Shown here piece after piece: positions 45,105-54,164 of a DNA stretch of 64,000 nucleotides. Origin of the DNA: Pseudomonas sp. JUb42 (GTDB taxonomy: Bacteria > Pseudomonadota > Gammaproteobacteria > Pseudomonadales > Pseudomonadaceae); assembly GCF_024807945.1 (NCBI RefSeq), contig NZ_JANUFD010000002.1:434001-498000 (forward strand), in the 5' to 3' direction. The notes under the pieces were generated by a model. It saw only the letters and a list, made by a program, of their open reading frames with translations. It was not told the origin of the DNA and searched no databases. A program made the position numbers and the translations under genes. Every line of letters starts with the position of its first letter. Position 1 is the stretch's first letter.

Positions 45105-46130
45105 GTGAACAGTTTTCCAGCATCTTCTTCCCGTGCACGCGTGACCATGAATGACGTCGCTGATCTGGCGGGCGTATCCAAGGCCAGCGTCTCCCGGTTT
45201 ATCGGTGATGACCGTCAACTGCTGTCTGTCGCCATTGCCCGGCGTATCGAACAGGCTATCGATACGCTCGGTTATCGCCCCAATCAGATGGCGCGAGGGC
45301 TCAAGCGCGGGCGTACTCGCCTGATCGGCATGCTGATGGCCGACATCCGCAATCCTTATTCCGTTGCCGTCATGCATGGCGTAGAAACCGCGTGCCGCAA
45401 ACACGGCTACAGCCTGGTGGTGTGCAACACTGATCGCGACGATGAGCAGGAGCGCCTGCATCTGGCGGCGTTGCGCTCCTACAACATCGAAGGGCTGATC
45501 GTGAACACGCTCGGCCATCACCTGGATGAACTGCGCGAACTGCATCACGAACTGCCAATGGTTCTGGTTGATCGCAAGGTCGATGAATTGCACAGCGATT
45601 TGGTCGGGCTGGACAACATCGCAACTGTCAGGCAAGCCCTCGACCATCTACACGCCTCGGGTTATCGCGACATTCTGCTGGTGACTGAACCGCAGGATGG
45701 CACCAGCTCGCGGATCGAGCGCGTCGAGGCGTTCATGGCGCAAATAGCGCTGCGTTCGGACATGCGTGGGCAGGTCTGTGAAACCAGTGACAAGCTGGAA
45801 GTTCGGTTGCAGGCATTCCTGGCGGCCAGCGGCCACGGGCCCAAGGCAATCTTCACAGGTAATGGTGTGGCGACGCTGATTACCACACGTCGGCTGCATG
45901 AACTTGGCTGCCCGTTGTTTGCCGAGGTGGGGCTGATCGCCCTCGATGAGCTGGATTGGTACCCGCTGGTTGGAAGCGGCATCACGTCACTTGCTCAGCC
46001 CACTCATGAGATAGGCGTCACGGCGTTTGAGTGTCTGCTCAAGCGTCTGGCGGGTGATCAGGCGCCGGCGCGAACCTACGACTTTGCTGCACAGCTGATC
46101 GTGCGCGGTTCTACACGCCCGGTCCACTGA
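45105..46130 (+). CDS. ptxS: PtxS, LacI-family 2-ketogluconate regulator
   Basis: This 341-aa protein has an N-terminal LacI helix-turn-helix (VTMNDVADLAGVSKASVSRF, hinge YRPNQMARGLK) and a periplasmic-binding-like effector domain. It is followed by kguEKTD and flanked by two identical PtxS palindromes. In known strains PtxS represses itself and the kgu operon, and 2-ketogluconate releases it. It uses a GTG start at 45105. Confidence 0.93.
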   Translation: MNSFPASSSRARVTMNDVADLAGVSKASVSRFIGDDRQLLSVAIARRIEQAIDTLGYRPNQMARGLKRGRTRLIGMLMADIRNPYSVAVMHGVETACRKHGYSLVVCNTDRDDEQERLHLAALRSYNIEGLIVNTLGHHLDELRELHHELPMVLVDRKVDELHSDLVGLDNIATVRQALDHLHASGYRDILLVTEPQDGTSSRIERVEAFMAQIALRSDMRGQVCETSDKLEVRLQAFLAASGHGPKAIFTGNGVATLITTRRLHELGCPLFAEVGLIALDELDWYPLVGSGITSLAQPTHEIGVTAFECLLKRLAGDQAPARTYDFAAQLIVRGSTRPVH

Positions 46131-46209
46131 CGCCCTCCCCCCTTTAATACCGCAGGTCTACCGCCAGGATTTATACGAACTTTTGTAATGCTGCCCATTC
46201 AAATAAAAA

Positions 46210-46223
46210 TGAAACCGGTTTCA
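46210..46223. promoter_or_regulatory. PtxS operator at kguE
   Basis: This is a second exact TGAAACCGGTTTCA, ending 13 bases before the kguE ATG and directly touching the ribosome site AGAGGA, so bound PtxS would block transcription of kguEKTD. Confidence 0.92.
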
Positions 46224-46236
46224 GAGGACAACAATA

Positions 46237-47034
46237 ATGAATCAATACCCCGTTGCCATTAGCTTGGGTGCCTTTGGTGCCGACCTGGTTCGCGAACGAG
46301 GTCAGGCCAGTTTTATTCCGCTGTTGGGCGAGGCTGGTGTGACGCGAATCGAGGTGCGCGAAGAACTGCTTGTCGATGAGGATCTTTACGCAATGGCCGA
46401 GCAGATCGCTGCACAGGGTCTGCAATGCTTGTACTCGGCGCCACTCGAGCTGTGGCTGCAAGGGCAGACTCAGGTTAATCCTGAGCTGGAACCTACCCTC
46501 AATCGCGCCATCGCCTGTGGCGCAGCATGGCTCAAGGTGTCGTTGGGGTATTTTTCCGAGCACTGTGATCTTGCGCAGTTGGCGGAGCACCTGGCGCGCC
46601 ACGATGTTCGTCTGTTGGTGGAGAACGACCAAACCGCGCAAGGCGGTCGAATCGAGCCACTCGTGGCTTTTTTCAGCGCGGTACAGGGGCTTAAATTGCC
46701 CATCGGCATGACGTTCGATATTGGTAACTGGCTCTGGCAGGAACAATCCGTGATGGGCGCTGCGCAGCAGCTGGGCCGTTATGTCGAGTACGTCCACTGC
46801 AAAGCCGTCCGCCGCAACCCGGCTGGCAAATTGATCGCTTTGCCACCAGAACCGGCCGACCTGCAACTCTGGGAACGGCTGTTCGAGCACTTCGCGCAAG
46901 GTTTGCCCCGTGCTGTGGAATACCCGCTACAAGGTGATGACCTGCTTGGCGTGACGCGAGAACAGGTCGCACTGCTCGCCGGCCTCGACCATCAACAGCC
47001 CGTTCACCGTGCTGGGGAGGCCAGTCATGTCTGA
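46237..47034 (+). CDS. kguE: KguE, sugar phosphate isomerase/epimerase-like protein
   Basis: This 265-aa TIM-barrel protein of the xylose-isomerase-like (AP endonuclease 2) family starts [20 protein letters not shown]. It has [26 protein letters not shown] and YVHCKAV with the expected metal ligands. Its exact step in 2-ketogluconate use is not established. It is the first gene of kguEKTD and overlaps kguK by eight bases. Confidence 0.9.
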   Translation: MNQYPVAISLGAFGADLVRERGQASFIPLLGEAGVTRIEVREELLVDEDLYAMAEQIAAQGLQCLYSAPLELWLQGQTQVNPELEPTLNRAIACGAAWLKVSLGYFSEHCDLAQLAEHLARHDVRLLVENDQTAQGGRIEPLVAFFSAVQGLKLPIGMTFDIGNWLWQEQSVMGAAQQLGRYVEYVHCKAVRRNPAGKLIALPPEPADLQLWERLFEHFAQGLPRAVEYPLQGDDLLGVTREQVALLAGLDHQQPVHRAGEASHV

Positions 47035-47992
47035 TATCGACATCCTTTCGTTCGGCGAAACCATGACCATGCTGGTCGCTGAGCAACCCGGTGATCTGGC
47101 GCAAGTCCGTCATTACGAAAAACGAATCGCCGGGGCCGACAGTAACGTCGCTATCGGTTTGTCCAGGCTGGGTTTCAACGTGGCGTGGCTGAGCCGGGTC
47201 GGCAACGACTCCATGGGGCGATTCGTCACTGACAGTCTTCGGCAGGAAGGCGTGGACTGTCAGCACGTGACCGTCGATTCGCGCCATCCCACCGGTTTTC
47301 AGTTCAAATCACTGGAGCTTGGAGGCGCAGATCCGGTCGTCGAATACTTCCGCCGCGGCTCGGCGGCCAGCCATCTCTGCGTTGACGACCTTGTCCCCAG
47401 GCTGCTCACGGCGCGCCATCTGCACGCCACCGGTATTCCGGCTGCTCTTTCCGACAGCTGCCGTGCGCTGTCCCGGGAGCTGATGGGGCAGATGCGTGAG
47501 GCCGGGCGCAGCGTGTCGTTCGACCCCAATCTGAGGCCGTCGCTGTGGTCGAGTGAGGCCATCATGATCCGCGAGATCAATCACCTTGCCAGCCTGGCCC
47601 ATTGGGTAATGCCGGGTTTGGCTGAAGGCCAGTTGCTGACGGGTTTTGACACGCCGGCGGACATCGCCCGGTTCTATCTGGACCAGGGGGTTGAAGCTGT
47701 AGTGATCAAACTCGGCGCCAGTGGCGCGTATTACCGCACTGAATTGGCTGAAGCTTTCGTGCCCGGCCAGCCTGTGGCGCAGGTCGTAGACACGGTGGGC
47801 GCAGGAGATGGTTTTGCCGTCGGTGTGATCAGCGCGTTACTGGAAAATCTCGGATTTGCACAGGCTACCGCGCGTGGTAACTGGATTGGCAGCCTGGCGG
47901 TGCAAAGCCGGGGCGATATGGAAGGGCTGCCCACCCGCGCTGCCTTGCAGGCGGCGCAGCTTGCGCAAATGTCACATACACAAACCGCCTGA
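47027..47992 (+). CDS. kguK: KguK, 2-ketogluconate kinase
   Basis: This 321-aa PfkB/ribokinase-family protein starts [20 protein letters not shown]. It has the N-terminal GG-type substrate region ([17 protein letters not shown]) and the C-terminal [20 protein letters not shown] signature with catalytic Asp. It phosphorylates 2-ketogluconate to the 6-phosphate. The ATG at 47027 has GGGAGG inside kguE. Confidence 0.93.
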   Translation: MSDIDILSFGETMTMLVAEQPGDLAQVRHYEKRIAGADSNVAIGLSRLGFNVAWLSRVGNDSMGRFVTDSLRQEGVDCQHVTVDSRHPTGFQFKSLELGGADPVVEYFRRGSAASHLCVDDLVPRLLTARHLHATGIPAALSDSCRALSRELMGQMREAGRSVSFDPNLRPSLWSSEAIMIREINHLASLAHWVMPGLAEGQLLTGFDTPADIARFYLDQGVEAVVIKLGASGAYYRTELAEAFVPGQPVAQVVDTVGAGDGFAVGVISALLENLGFAQATARGNWIGSLAVQSRGDMEGLPTRAALQAAQLAQMSHTQTA

Positions 47993-48052
47993 CCCTTTTG
48001 GGAGGCTGCGTCATTCACCACCTGCTCAACAATAACAACACTGGAGCCTGAC

Positions 48053-49369
48053 ATGGCAAAGCTACTCGATACCACCCGGCCTGGCGGCCTCAAACGCCGC
48101 TGGCTGCTGATCATGCCTATCGTATTCATCACTTACAGTCTGGCTTACCTGGACCGCGCCAACTACGGTTTCGCGGCGGCGTCGGGCATGGCCGAAGACC
48201 TGCACATCACCCCTGGCATGTCCTCATTGCTCGGGGCGTTGTTCTTTCTCGGTTACTTCTTTTTTCAGGTGCCGGGGGCGATCTACGCGCAAAAGAAAAG
48301 CGTGAAAAAGCTGATTTTTGTCAGCCTGATTCTCTGGGGCGGCCTGGCCACCCTGACCGGTGTTGTCTCTAACGCCTATATGTTAATCGGTATCCGCTTC
48401 ATGCTTGGCGTGGTCGAGGCCGCCGTGATGCCGGCCATGCTGGTATACCTCTGCTACTGGTTCACGCGAGCCGAACGCTCACGGGCCAACACTGTGCTGA
48501 TCCTGGGTAACCCAACGACCATGCTGTGGATGTCGGTGGTCTCGGGTTATCTGGTAGCGCACTTCAGCTGGCGCTGGATGTTCATCGTAGAAGGTTTGCC
48601 AGCAGTGATCTGGGCATTTATCTGGTGGCGGTTGGTGGACGAACGTCCGGCCCAGGCCAAGTGGCTGACGGCTGAAGAGAAGGATGAGTTGCAGGCCCGA
48701 CTGGACGCCGAGCAGGTTGGCATCAAGCCGGTAAAAAATTATGCCGAAGCATTCCGCTCGCCAAAGGTGCTGTTGCTGGCCGCCCAATATTTTTGCTGGA
48801 GTATCGGTGTGTACGGCTTTGTGCTGTGGCTGCCGACCATCATCAAAAAAGGCATGCAAATGGATATGGTGGAGGCCGGCTGGCTTTCGGCGTTGCCTTA
48901 TCTGGCCGCCGTTATCGGCATGATCCTGGTGTCTTGGGCGTCGGACAAATTGCAAAAACGCAAGGCGTTCGTCTGGCCACCACTACTGCTGGCTGCCGTG
49001 GCATTTTATGGCTCGTATGCCTTGGGTACCGAGCATTTCTGGTGGTCATACTCACTGCTGGTGATCGCGGGCGCGTGTATGTACGCACCCTATGGTCCGT
49101 TCTTTGCCATCGTCCCGGAAATTCTGCCGGCCAACGTTGCGGGTGGGGCCATGGCGCTTATCAATAGCCTTGGCGCACTGGGCTCGTTTGCCGGCTCCTA
49201 CCTGGTGGGCTACCTCAATGGGGCCACCGGTTCACTGAGTGCGTCGTATCTGTTCATGAGCGGGGCTTTGTTGGTCTCGGTGGTGCTGACGCTGCTGCTC
49301 AAGCCGGACAATAAGCCGCAGCCCTTGCAGGATGATTCGAGTGTTCGTCGTGCCCCTGCGCACTCCTGA
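48053..49369 (+). CDS. kguT: KguT, 2-ketogluconate MFS transporter
   Basis: This 438-aa major facilitator (anion:cation symporter type) has 12 predicted helices, with LAYLDRANYGFAAASGMAED after helix 1, GYFFFQVPGA and RFMLGVVEAAVMPAM in the first half. It is the inner-membrane uptake protein of the operon. TGGAG lies upstream of the ATG. It starts 60 bases after kguK. Confidence 0.93.
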   Translation: MAKLLDTTRPGGLKRRWLLIMPIVFITYSLAYLDRANYGFAAASGMAEDLHITPGMSSLLGALFFLGYFFFQVPGAIYAQKKSVKKLIFVSLILWGGLATLTGVVSNAYMLIGIRFMLGVVEAAVMPAMLVYLCYWFTRAERSRANTVLILGNPTTMLWMSVVSGYLVAHFSWRWMFIVEGLPAVIWAFIWWRLVDERPAQAKWLTAEEKDELQARLDAEQVGIKPVKNYAEAFRSPKVLLLAAQYFCWSIGVYGFVLWLPTIIKKGMQMDMVEAGWLSALPYLAAVIGMILVSWASDKLQKRKAFVWPPLLLAAVAFYGSYALGTEHFWWSYSLLVIAGACMYAPYGPFFAIVPEILPANVAGGAMALINSLGALGSFAGSYLVGYLNGATGSLSASYLFMSGALLVSVVLTLLLKPDNKPQPLQDDSSVRRAPAHS

Positions 49370-49382
49370 AAGGAACCGACCC

Positions 49383-50369
49383 ATGAACAACCATGTTGTA
49401 CTGTACAAAAAACTCTCGGCACCGCTGATGCAACGTTTGCAGGCACACACTGAGGTCACGTTGATTGATGACCCCAAGTCCGCCGCTGGCCTGGCCTGCC
49501 TGCGTGATGCGTTGCACAAGGCCGATGGCTTGCTTGGCGCCAGCCTGAAGCTTGATGCCGCGTTGCTGGATCTGGCGCCCAGGCTCAAAGTGGTTTCAAG
49601 CGTCTCGGTGGGCGTCGATAACTACGACATTGATTACCTGACAAAGCGCGGCATCCTGCTGAGCAACACCCCGGATGTCCTCACCCAAACTACGGCCGAT
49701 ACCGGCTTTGCCTTGATCATGGCCACTGCTCGGCGTGTGGTCGAGCTCGCCAACCTGGTACGCAGCGGTCAATGGACGCAAAACATCGGTCCTGCGCATT
49801 TTGGCAGTGATGTTCACGGCAAAAAGCTGGGCATTATCGGCATGGGCAGAATTGGCGAAGCGCTGGCGCAGCGCGGCCATTTCGGCTTCGGCATGCCGAT
49901 CCTCTATCACAGCCACTCGCCCAAGCCTGCCGTTGAAGCCCGCTTCAATGCCGAGTATCGAAGCCTTGAGGACTTGCTCAAAGAAGCGGACTTCGTCTGC
50001 CTGACGTTACCACTGACGGCAGAAACCGAGGGTCTGATCGGCGCCGAGCAAATTGCGCTGATGCGCCCGGAGACGATCTTCATCAACATTGCCCGTGGCA
50101 AGGTTGTGGACGAACAGGCGCTGATTGATGCGTTGAGTAATCAACGGATTCGCGCGGCGGGGCTGGATGTGTTTGGGCATGAACCTTTGGACAAAGGGTC
50201 TGCGCTGTTGCAACTGGATAATGTGGTGGCCACCCCGCACATGGGCTCGGCAACCTTTGAGACCCGTGAGGCGATGGCACGCTGTGCGGTGGACAATCTG
50301 CTCAGCGCCTTGAATGGCGAGCGGCCGGCGAATCTGGTAAATCCGGATGCCTGGTCAGTCAAACGCTGA
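49383..50369 (+). CDS. kguD: KguD, 2-ketogluconate-6-phosphate reductase
   Basis: This 328-aa D-isomer 2-hydroxyacid dehydrogenase starts MNNHVVLYKKLSAPLMQRLQ. NAD(P) binding is at LGIIGMGRIGEALAQRG. The catalytic Arg, Glu and His positions are in FINIARGKVVDEQALI, AAGLDVFGHEP and VATPHMGSAT. It reduces 2-keto-6-phosphogluconate to 6-phosphogluconate. AAAGGAA precedes the ATG. It is the last gene of the kgu operon. Confidence 0.93.
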   Translation: MNNHVVLYKKLSAPLMQRLQAHTEVTLIDDPKSAAGLACLRDALHKADGLLGASLKLDAALLDLAPRLKVVSSVSVGVDNYDIDYLTKRGILLSNTPDVLTQTTADTGFALIMATARRVVELANLVRSGQWTQNIGPAHFGSDVHGKKLGIIGMGRIGEALAQRGHFGFGMPILYHSHSPKPAVEARFNAEYRSLEDLLKEADFVCLTLPLTAETEGLIGAEQIALMRPETIFINIARGKVVDEQALIDALSNQRIRAAGLDVFGHEPLDKGSALLQLDNVVATPHMGSATFETREAMARCAVDNLLSALNGERPANLVNPDAWSVKR

Positions 50370-50417
50370 CCGGGCAGGCTGGCTTTCACGTTGAAGCCTG
50401 GCCGTTCGCGATTGGGC

Positions 50418-50693
50418 TCAGGCCAGTCGCGAGGGCCAGTCGGGTATTGAGTCGACGCTGGATATTTTTGCGTCAACCAACCTACGATAAACCGCCAGCG
50501 GCAGCCCGCCCTGGCTTATGTCATCGATCTCGTGCTCATGGAAGATCACGGTTGTGTCTTCACGGGGTTTACCCATGACGTTGAAGAGCAGATCGGCGAT
50601 GCCCTTATAGACTGCTGCCTTCTGGTCGACAGTGGTGCGGTCCGCACCCGGTGAGGTGCCTTCGCGGGTGACAAGGATATTTACGATTGGCAT
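50418..50693 (-). CDS. 4-oxalocrotonate tautomerase-family protein
   Basis: This 91-aa protein starts MPIVNILVTREGTSPGADRT; after Met removal Pro1 is the catalytic base of the tautomerase superfamily. It has TTVIFHEHEIDDISQGG in the centre. It is longer than 4-OT (62 aa), like the YusQ-type group. It lies 53 bases downstream of an SDR gene on the same strand, so both are probably controlled by the divergent LysR gene. The substrate is unknown. Confidence 0.85.
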   Translation of the reverse strand: MPIVNILVTREGTSPGADRTTVDQKAAVYKGIADLLFNVMGKPREDTTVIFHEHEIDDISQGGLPLAVYRRLVDAKISSVDSIPDWPSRLA

Positions 50694-50746
50694 AGATGTT
50701 ATCCAAGGGCGACGAGGAGCGCCGAGGGCGCTCTCCTCTGATGGAA

Positions 50747-51457
50747 TCAACGGCCGGCAATCAGGCCGCCGTCGACGTGCAGGATTTCACCGGTCGAGAA
50801 GCAAGCATCTTCAAGGTAGAGAACCGCGCGCACGATATCCTCGACTTCGCCCAGCTTATTCATGGGGTGAAAGGCTGCTAACTGCTCAACAATTTCCGGG
50901 TTGTGCATCGGCGTGCGAATGACGCCAGGAGCAACGGCGTTCACGCGAATGCCGCGGGTGGCATATTCGATCGCCAGGCTCTTGGTGGCGGAGTTCATGC
51001 CGCCTTTCGTCAACATGGCAATGAAGGCGGGCGAACGGGAGCTGGCGAACTCTGCCGTAGAGGCGGTGATCTGGACGACGTGGCCGCTGCCTTGCTCCAG
51101 CATCACCGGAATGACTGCCTGGGTGGCGAAGAAGAAACCGTCGAGATTAGTCTTCAACTTCAAGCGGTAATCTTCTTCTGTGTAGTCCGTAAACGCCTTG
51201 CCGATGAAAATGCCGGCGTTGTTCACCAACGTGTCGATACGGCCAAACCGCTCGAGCGCCGCTGCTACCAGCCGCTTGCTCGTCTCGGGATCGCCAATAT
51301 CACCCGCAACGGTAACCAGGTCCGGATCGGTAGACTGCTGGATCGAACGCGACGTGGCGACGACTCCATAGCCCCTGGCCCGATAGGCGTTGACGATAGC
51401 TTCACCCATCCCCTGTGAGGCGCCGGTGACGATCGCAACTTTCTTGATGTTTGACAT
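50747..51457 (-). CDS. SDR-family protein with altered catalytic site
   Basis: This 236-aa Rossmann protein has the cofactor motif VTGASQGMGEA and NNAGIFIGK. The catalytic Ser region (ITASTAEFASS) is present, but where Y-x-x-x-K is expected it reads SPAFIAMLTKGG: Lys151 is kept and the Tyr position is Ala147. C-terminal GEILHVDGG is normal. It may use another residue or be non-classical. AAGGAG precedes the ATG. It is divergent from the LysR gene at 51537 and upstream of the tautomerase. Confidence 0.88.
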   Translation of the reverse strand: MSNIKKVAIVTGASQGMGEAIVNAYRARGYGVVATSRSIQQSTDPDLVTVAGDIGDPETSKRLVAAALERFGRIDTLVNNAGIFIGKAFTDYTEEDYRLKLKTNLDGFFFATQAVIPVMLEQGSGHVVQITASTAEFASSRSPAFIAMLTKGGMNSATKSLAIEYATRGIRVNAVAPGVIRTPMHNPEIVEQLAAFHPMNKLGEVEDIVRAVLYLEDACFSTGEILHVDGGLIAGR

Positions 51458-51510
51458 CGCTTAACTCCTTCATGCTCGTTGGGTGAGCGAAAGATAAAGC
51501 GTTGTCAGAT

Positions 51511-51535
51511 GATCGAAAATTCCCTATCTTCGATC
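51511..51535. promoter_or_regulatory. LysR-type operator between SDR and LysR genes
   Basis: GATCGAA-N11-TTCGATC is a perfect inverted repeat with the T-N11-A spacing typical of LysR regulators, ending one base before the lysR start codon. It fits autoregulation plus control of the divergent SDR. Confidence 0.7.
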
Positions 51536-51536
51536 A

Positions 51537-52421
51537 ATGACTGATCAAAAACGCACAGACCTCGATTGGCAGGATGTCAGAATTTTTTTGGCGCTGGCCC
51601 GGCACGGAAGCTTGTCTGCCGCAGCGCGAGTGCTATCGGTCAACCATGCGACAATCGCACGCCGACTCCACTCGTTGGAGGATAGCCTTGGCGAGAAGCT
51701 CGTCGAGCGCCGCCCTGATGGCTATGCCCTGACTCTGGCGGGTACACATGCACTTGAAGCGGCAAGTGACATGGAGCAAGCGGCCCAAATTCTTGGCCGA
51801 GGAATGCAGGACGGTGCCCCGTCGGGCCTTGTCAGAATCAGCTCCTCGCCCGGTCTCTCAAGTGGCTTTCTTATATCGCGCCTGCCTGTGTTGACAGCCC
51901 GTTACCCTAAGCTGGACATAGATCTTTCCCCCGCCCTGCGCTCTGTCAGTCTCGACAGACATGAAGCGGATATTGCGATCCGCTTCGACAGACCCAAGGA
52001 CGGCGAGATCATCGCGCGTCCGCTGGCCACTGTCGGATACGGTTTCTATGGGACGGGCGAGGCCTGTCGCGCGGTCGAAGCTGGGGGTAACCTGGTATTG
52101 ATTGGCTTCAATGAGGCCGATGCTTATTTGTCCCAGGAAAAATGGGTGACCCGGCACTTCCCCCGCGCCCGCATCGCTTTTCGCGCCAAGGATCAGGCTC
52201 TCCATGCCGTGGCAGCCCGGTCTGGTATCGGACTGGCCTTGATTCCTCACTATATCGGGCGCACAGACCCGACACTGCGGATATGCGATCTTGGCGTAGT
52301 ACCCTCCAGCCGGGAGGTGTTTCTACTGACCCGCAGTCGTGATCGAAAAGACGCATCTATTCGTGTTGTGGCCAATGAGGTAGCTGACATGTTTGAGCAG
52401 GAACATGGCCTTTTTGAGTAA
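51537..52421 (+). CDS. LysR-family transcriptional regulator
   Basis: This 294-aa protein has an N-terminal winged HTH (DVRIFLALARHGSLSAAARV, VNHATIARRLHSLEDSLG) and a LysR effector domain (PSGLVRISSSPGLSSGFLIS). Effector unknown. No Shine-Dalgarno is seen because the candidate operator abuts the ATG. It is divergent from the SDR-tautomerase pair, its likely target. Confidence 0.92.
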   Translation: MTDQKRTDLDWQDVRIFLALARHGSLSAAARVLSVNHATIARRLHSLEDSLGEKLVERRPDGYALTLAGTHALEAASDMEQAAQILGRGMQDGAPSGLVRISSSPGLSSGFLISRLPVLTARYPKLDIDLSPALRSVSLDRHEADIAIRFDRPKDGEIIARPLATVGYGFYGTGEACRAVEAGGNLVLIGFNEADAYLSQEKWVTRHFPRARIAFRAKDQALHAVAARSGIGLALIPHYIGRTDPTLRICDLGVVPSSREVFLLTRSRDRKDASIRVVANEVADMFEQEHGLFE

Positions 52422-52477
52422 GTACCAAAACTGCGCCGCATAAGGCGTGCTCTGCACGGAAGGTCTGAGGTTTCAGC

Positions 52478-52622
52478 TTAAAAAGCCAGCATAGGCGCGG
52501 GCACAACAAAAGTTTTCATATCCCGCAGGCGTCGGTTCGAGCAACTGATCAGCAAACCGCATACGTCACTGTCGGCAGGAGCGAGCGCGGCGATTTGCTC
52601 GGGCGAGAGTGGTAGCTCTGGA
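52478..52622 (-). pseudogene. Possible gene remnant downstream of an SDR gene
   Basis: Between the LysR gene and the SDR at 52626 a minus-strand frame reads LPLSPEQIAALAPADSDVCG then LLISCSNRRLRDMKTFVV and ends at a stop. The composition looks coding, but there is no start codon in frame. The family was not identified. Confidence 0.3.
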
Positions 52623-52625
52623 GTC

Positions 52626-53354
52626 TCAGGTCATGAACCCGCCATCGACAACCAACTCGGCACCTGTCACATACGAACTGTCGGCGGATGCCAGATAAAG
52701 TACAGCGCCTGCAACTTCATCTGGAGCACCTAACCGGTTCATCGCGATCATGCTGGTCAGCCCCTGCTTCACCTCTTCGCTCGCGCCATCCATCATCGGG
52801 GTATCGATCGGGCCCGGGCTTACGGTGTTAACACGGATGCCACGCCCAGCCAGCTCTTTCGCCCAGGTTCGTGAGTAAGACCGCACCGCAGCCTTTGTCG
52901 CGGAGTATGTTCCGTAACCCGGATTACCGATCGAACCTGCAATAGAACCCACCAGGACAATACTTGCGCCTTCAGACATAAGTTGCACAGCCCGCTGCAC
53001 GGTAAACACCATCCCTCGTACGTTCACATCGAAGGTCTGATCAAAGTGCTCAGGTGTCGTTGCATCCAGCGTGGCATAAGCAGCGACGCCTGACGAAGTC
53101 ACGAGAATGTCCAGCCGTCCGGCCTTTGCCTTAATGGATTCGAACAACTTGTCCAGGTCTTCGGCGCAAGTAACATCCCCCTGCACCGCATCAACCTGCC
53201 CCTTGATCGATGCAATCGCTTCATCAAGTTGAGCCTGACGGCGCCCTGTAATAAACACATGGGCACCCTGTTCGGCGAAACGCTGAGCAGTGGCCAAACC
53301 AATACCACTGTTGCCGCCTGTAATCAGTGCGACCTTTCCTTCGAGCTTTAGCAT
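52626..53354 (-). CDS. SDR-family oxidoreductase
   Basis: This 242-aa classical SDR has LITGGNSGIGLATAQRF, a catalytic Ser in VGSIAGSIG, the YxxxK motif in YGTYSATKAAVRSYS and a C-terminal VTGAELVVDGG. Arg in ITGRRQAQLDE suggests NADP preference. The start at 53354 (MLKLEGKVALITG) is preferred to one 14 codons upstream that overlaps the HxlR operator. It is divergent from the HxlR gene. Confidence 0.92.
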   Translation of the reverse strand: MLKLEGKVALITGGNSGIGLATAQRFAEQGAHVFITGRRQAQLDEAIASIKGQVDAVQGDVTCAEDLDKLFESIKAKAGRLDILVTSSGVAAYATLDATTPEHFDQTFDVNVRGMVFTVQRAVQLMSEGASIVLVGSIAGSIGNPGYGTYSATKAAVRSYSRTWAKELAGRGIRVNTVSPGPIDTPMMDGASEEVKQGLTSMIAMNRLGAPDEVAGAVLYLASADSSYVTGAELVVDGGFMT

Positions 53355-53399
53355 ATGAACCTGACTGCAATTTGACTGGAAGCAAAGAAGATACACGCC

Positions 53400-53443
53400 G
53401 TATATTTAGGGTCAATTACGCACCTCCCCTACCCTAGATATAC
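53400..53443. promoter_or_regulatory. Candidate HxlR operator between SDR and HxlR genes
   Basis: GTATATTTAGGGT (53400-53412) and ACCCTAGATATAC (53431-53443) are inverted with 12 of 13 matching bases, with centres 31 bases apart. It lies between the divergent genes, next to the HxlR start. Confidence 0.65.
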
Positions 53444-53445
53444 AG

Positions 53446-53862
53446 ATGGAAACCGCAATGGCCTTGGAAGACACTTCTCCGCTCGCAGAAATCAACCTGA
53501 CGCGGCCGGTGCTTGAACAGATCGCCAACAAATGGTCGGTCCTGATACTTACGGTATTGTGTAGCCAGCCTGCGCGCTTTAACGCAATCAAGCGGCGCCT
53601 CGCGCCCATCACTCACAAGGCGTTGACAGAGGCACTGCGCAGGCTCGAAAGAAACGGCCTGGTCAATCGCCGTGTCATCGCATCCTCCCCAATCGCGGTC
53701 GAATACTCGATCACGGCGCTGGGGCATACGTTGAAAGACCCATTCGTTGTATTGGTTGCATGGGCAACGGAGCACGGCCAAAGCATGGAAAAAGCACAGG
53801 CCAGCTACGATGGCAGGGCAACCGAATTGCCGCAGCTATCGGCCGATAATCCGCAGCAATGA
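53446..53862 (+). CDS. HxlR-family regulator
   Basis: This 138-aa winged-helix protein has LEQIANKWSVLILTVLCSQP, FNAIKRRLAPITHKALTEAL and RRLERNGLVNRRV, the HxlR pattern, with YSITALGHTL in the wing region. Many relatives sense aldehydes or quinones; no cysteine sensor is obvious beyond Cys in LTVLCSQP. Its target is probably the divergent SDR. Confidence 0.92.
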   Translation: METAMALEDTSPLAEINLTRPVLEQIANKWSVLILTVLCSQPARFNAIKRRLAPITHKALTEALRRLERNGLVNRRVIASSPIAVEYSITALGHTLKDPFVVLVAWATEHGQSMEKAQASYDGRATELPQLSADNPQQ

Positions 53863-54073
53863 CTGGTCTTTGCCGTCGACCCTGATCGGCTGGCTCAGAT
53901 CTGCGCAGGCGATTTCCTCAGCGGCACGCACAGCGCTGTTCAACATCATGACAATGCTTCTGGTCAGTGAATAGTTAGCAGTACAGCAACTGCAGACACC
54001 AGCATGATCGCCGAGCTAACGGCGCGGTGCCTGTCTCGGCATCGGAGAACCGCATGATAACGCCAGCCATCCC

Positions 54074-54150
54074 CTAGATGTTTTGTCCCCACCCTTCAAT
54101 CATGGATAGCACTGGCAGGACATCGATCCCGGCCTCGGTCAGTACCTATT
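54074..54150 (-). pseudogene. HxlR-family regulator, C-terminal remnant
   Basis: Minus-strand translation gives LTEAGIDVLPVLSMIEGWGQ followed by N-I-stop, which is the usual C-terminal part of HxlR regulators. A stop codon interrupts the frame just upstream and no HTH remains. It lies directly downstream of the NmrA-like gene. Confidence 0.65.
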
Positions 54151-54164
54151 CGCAAAGACGCTCG

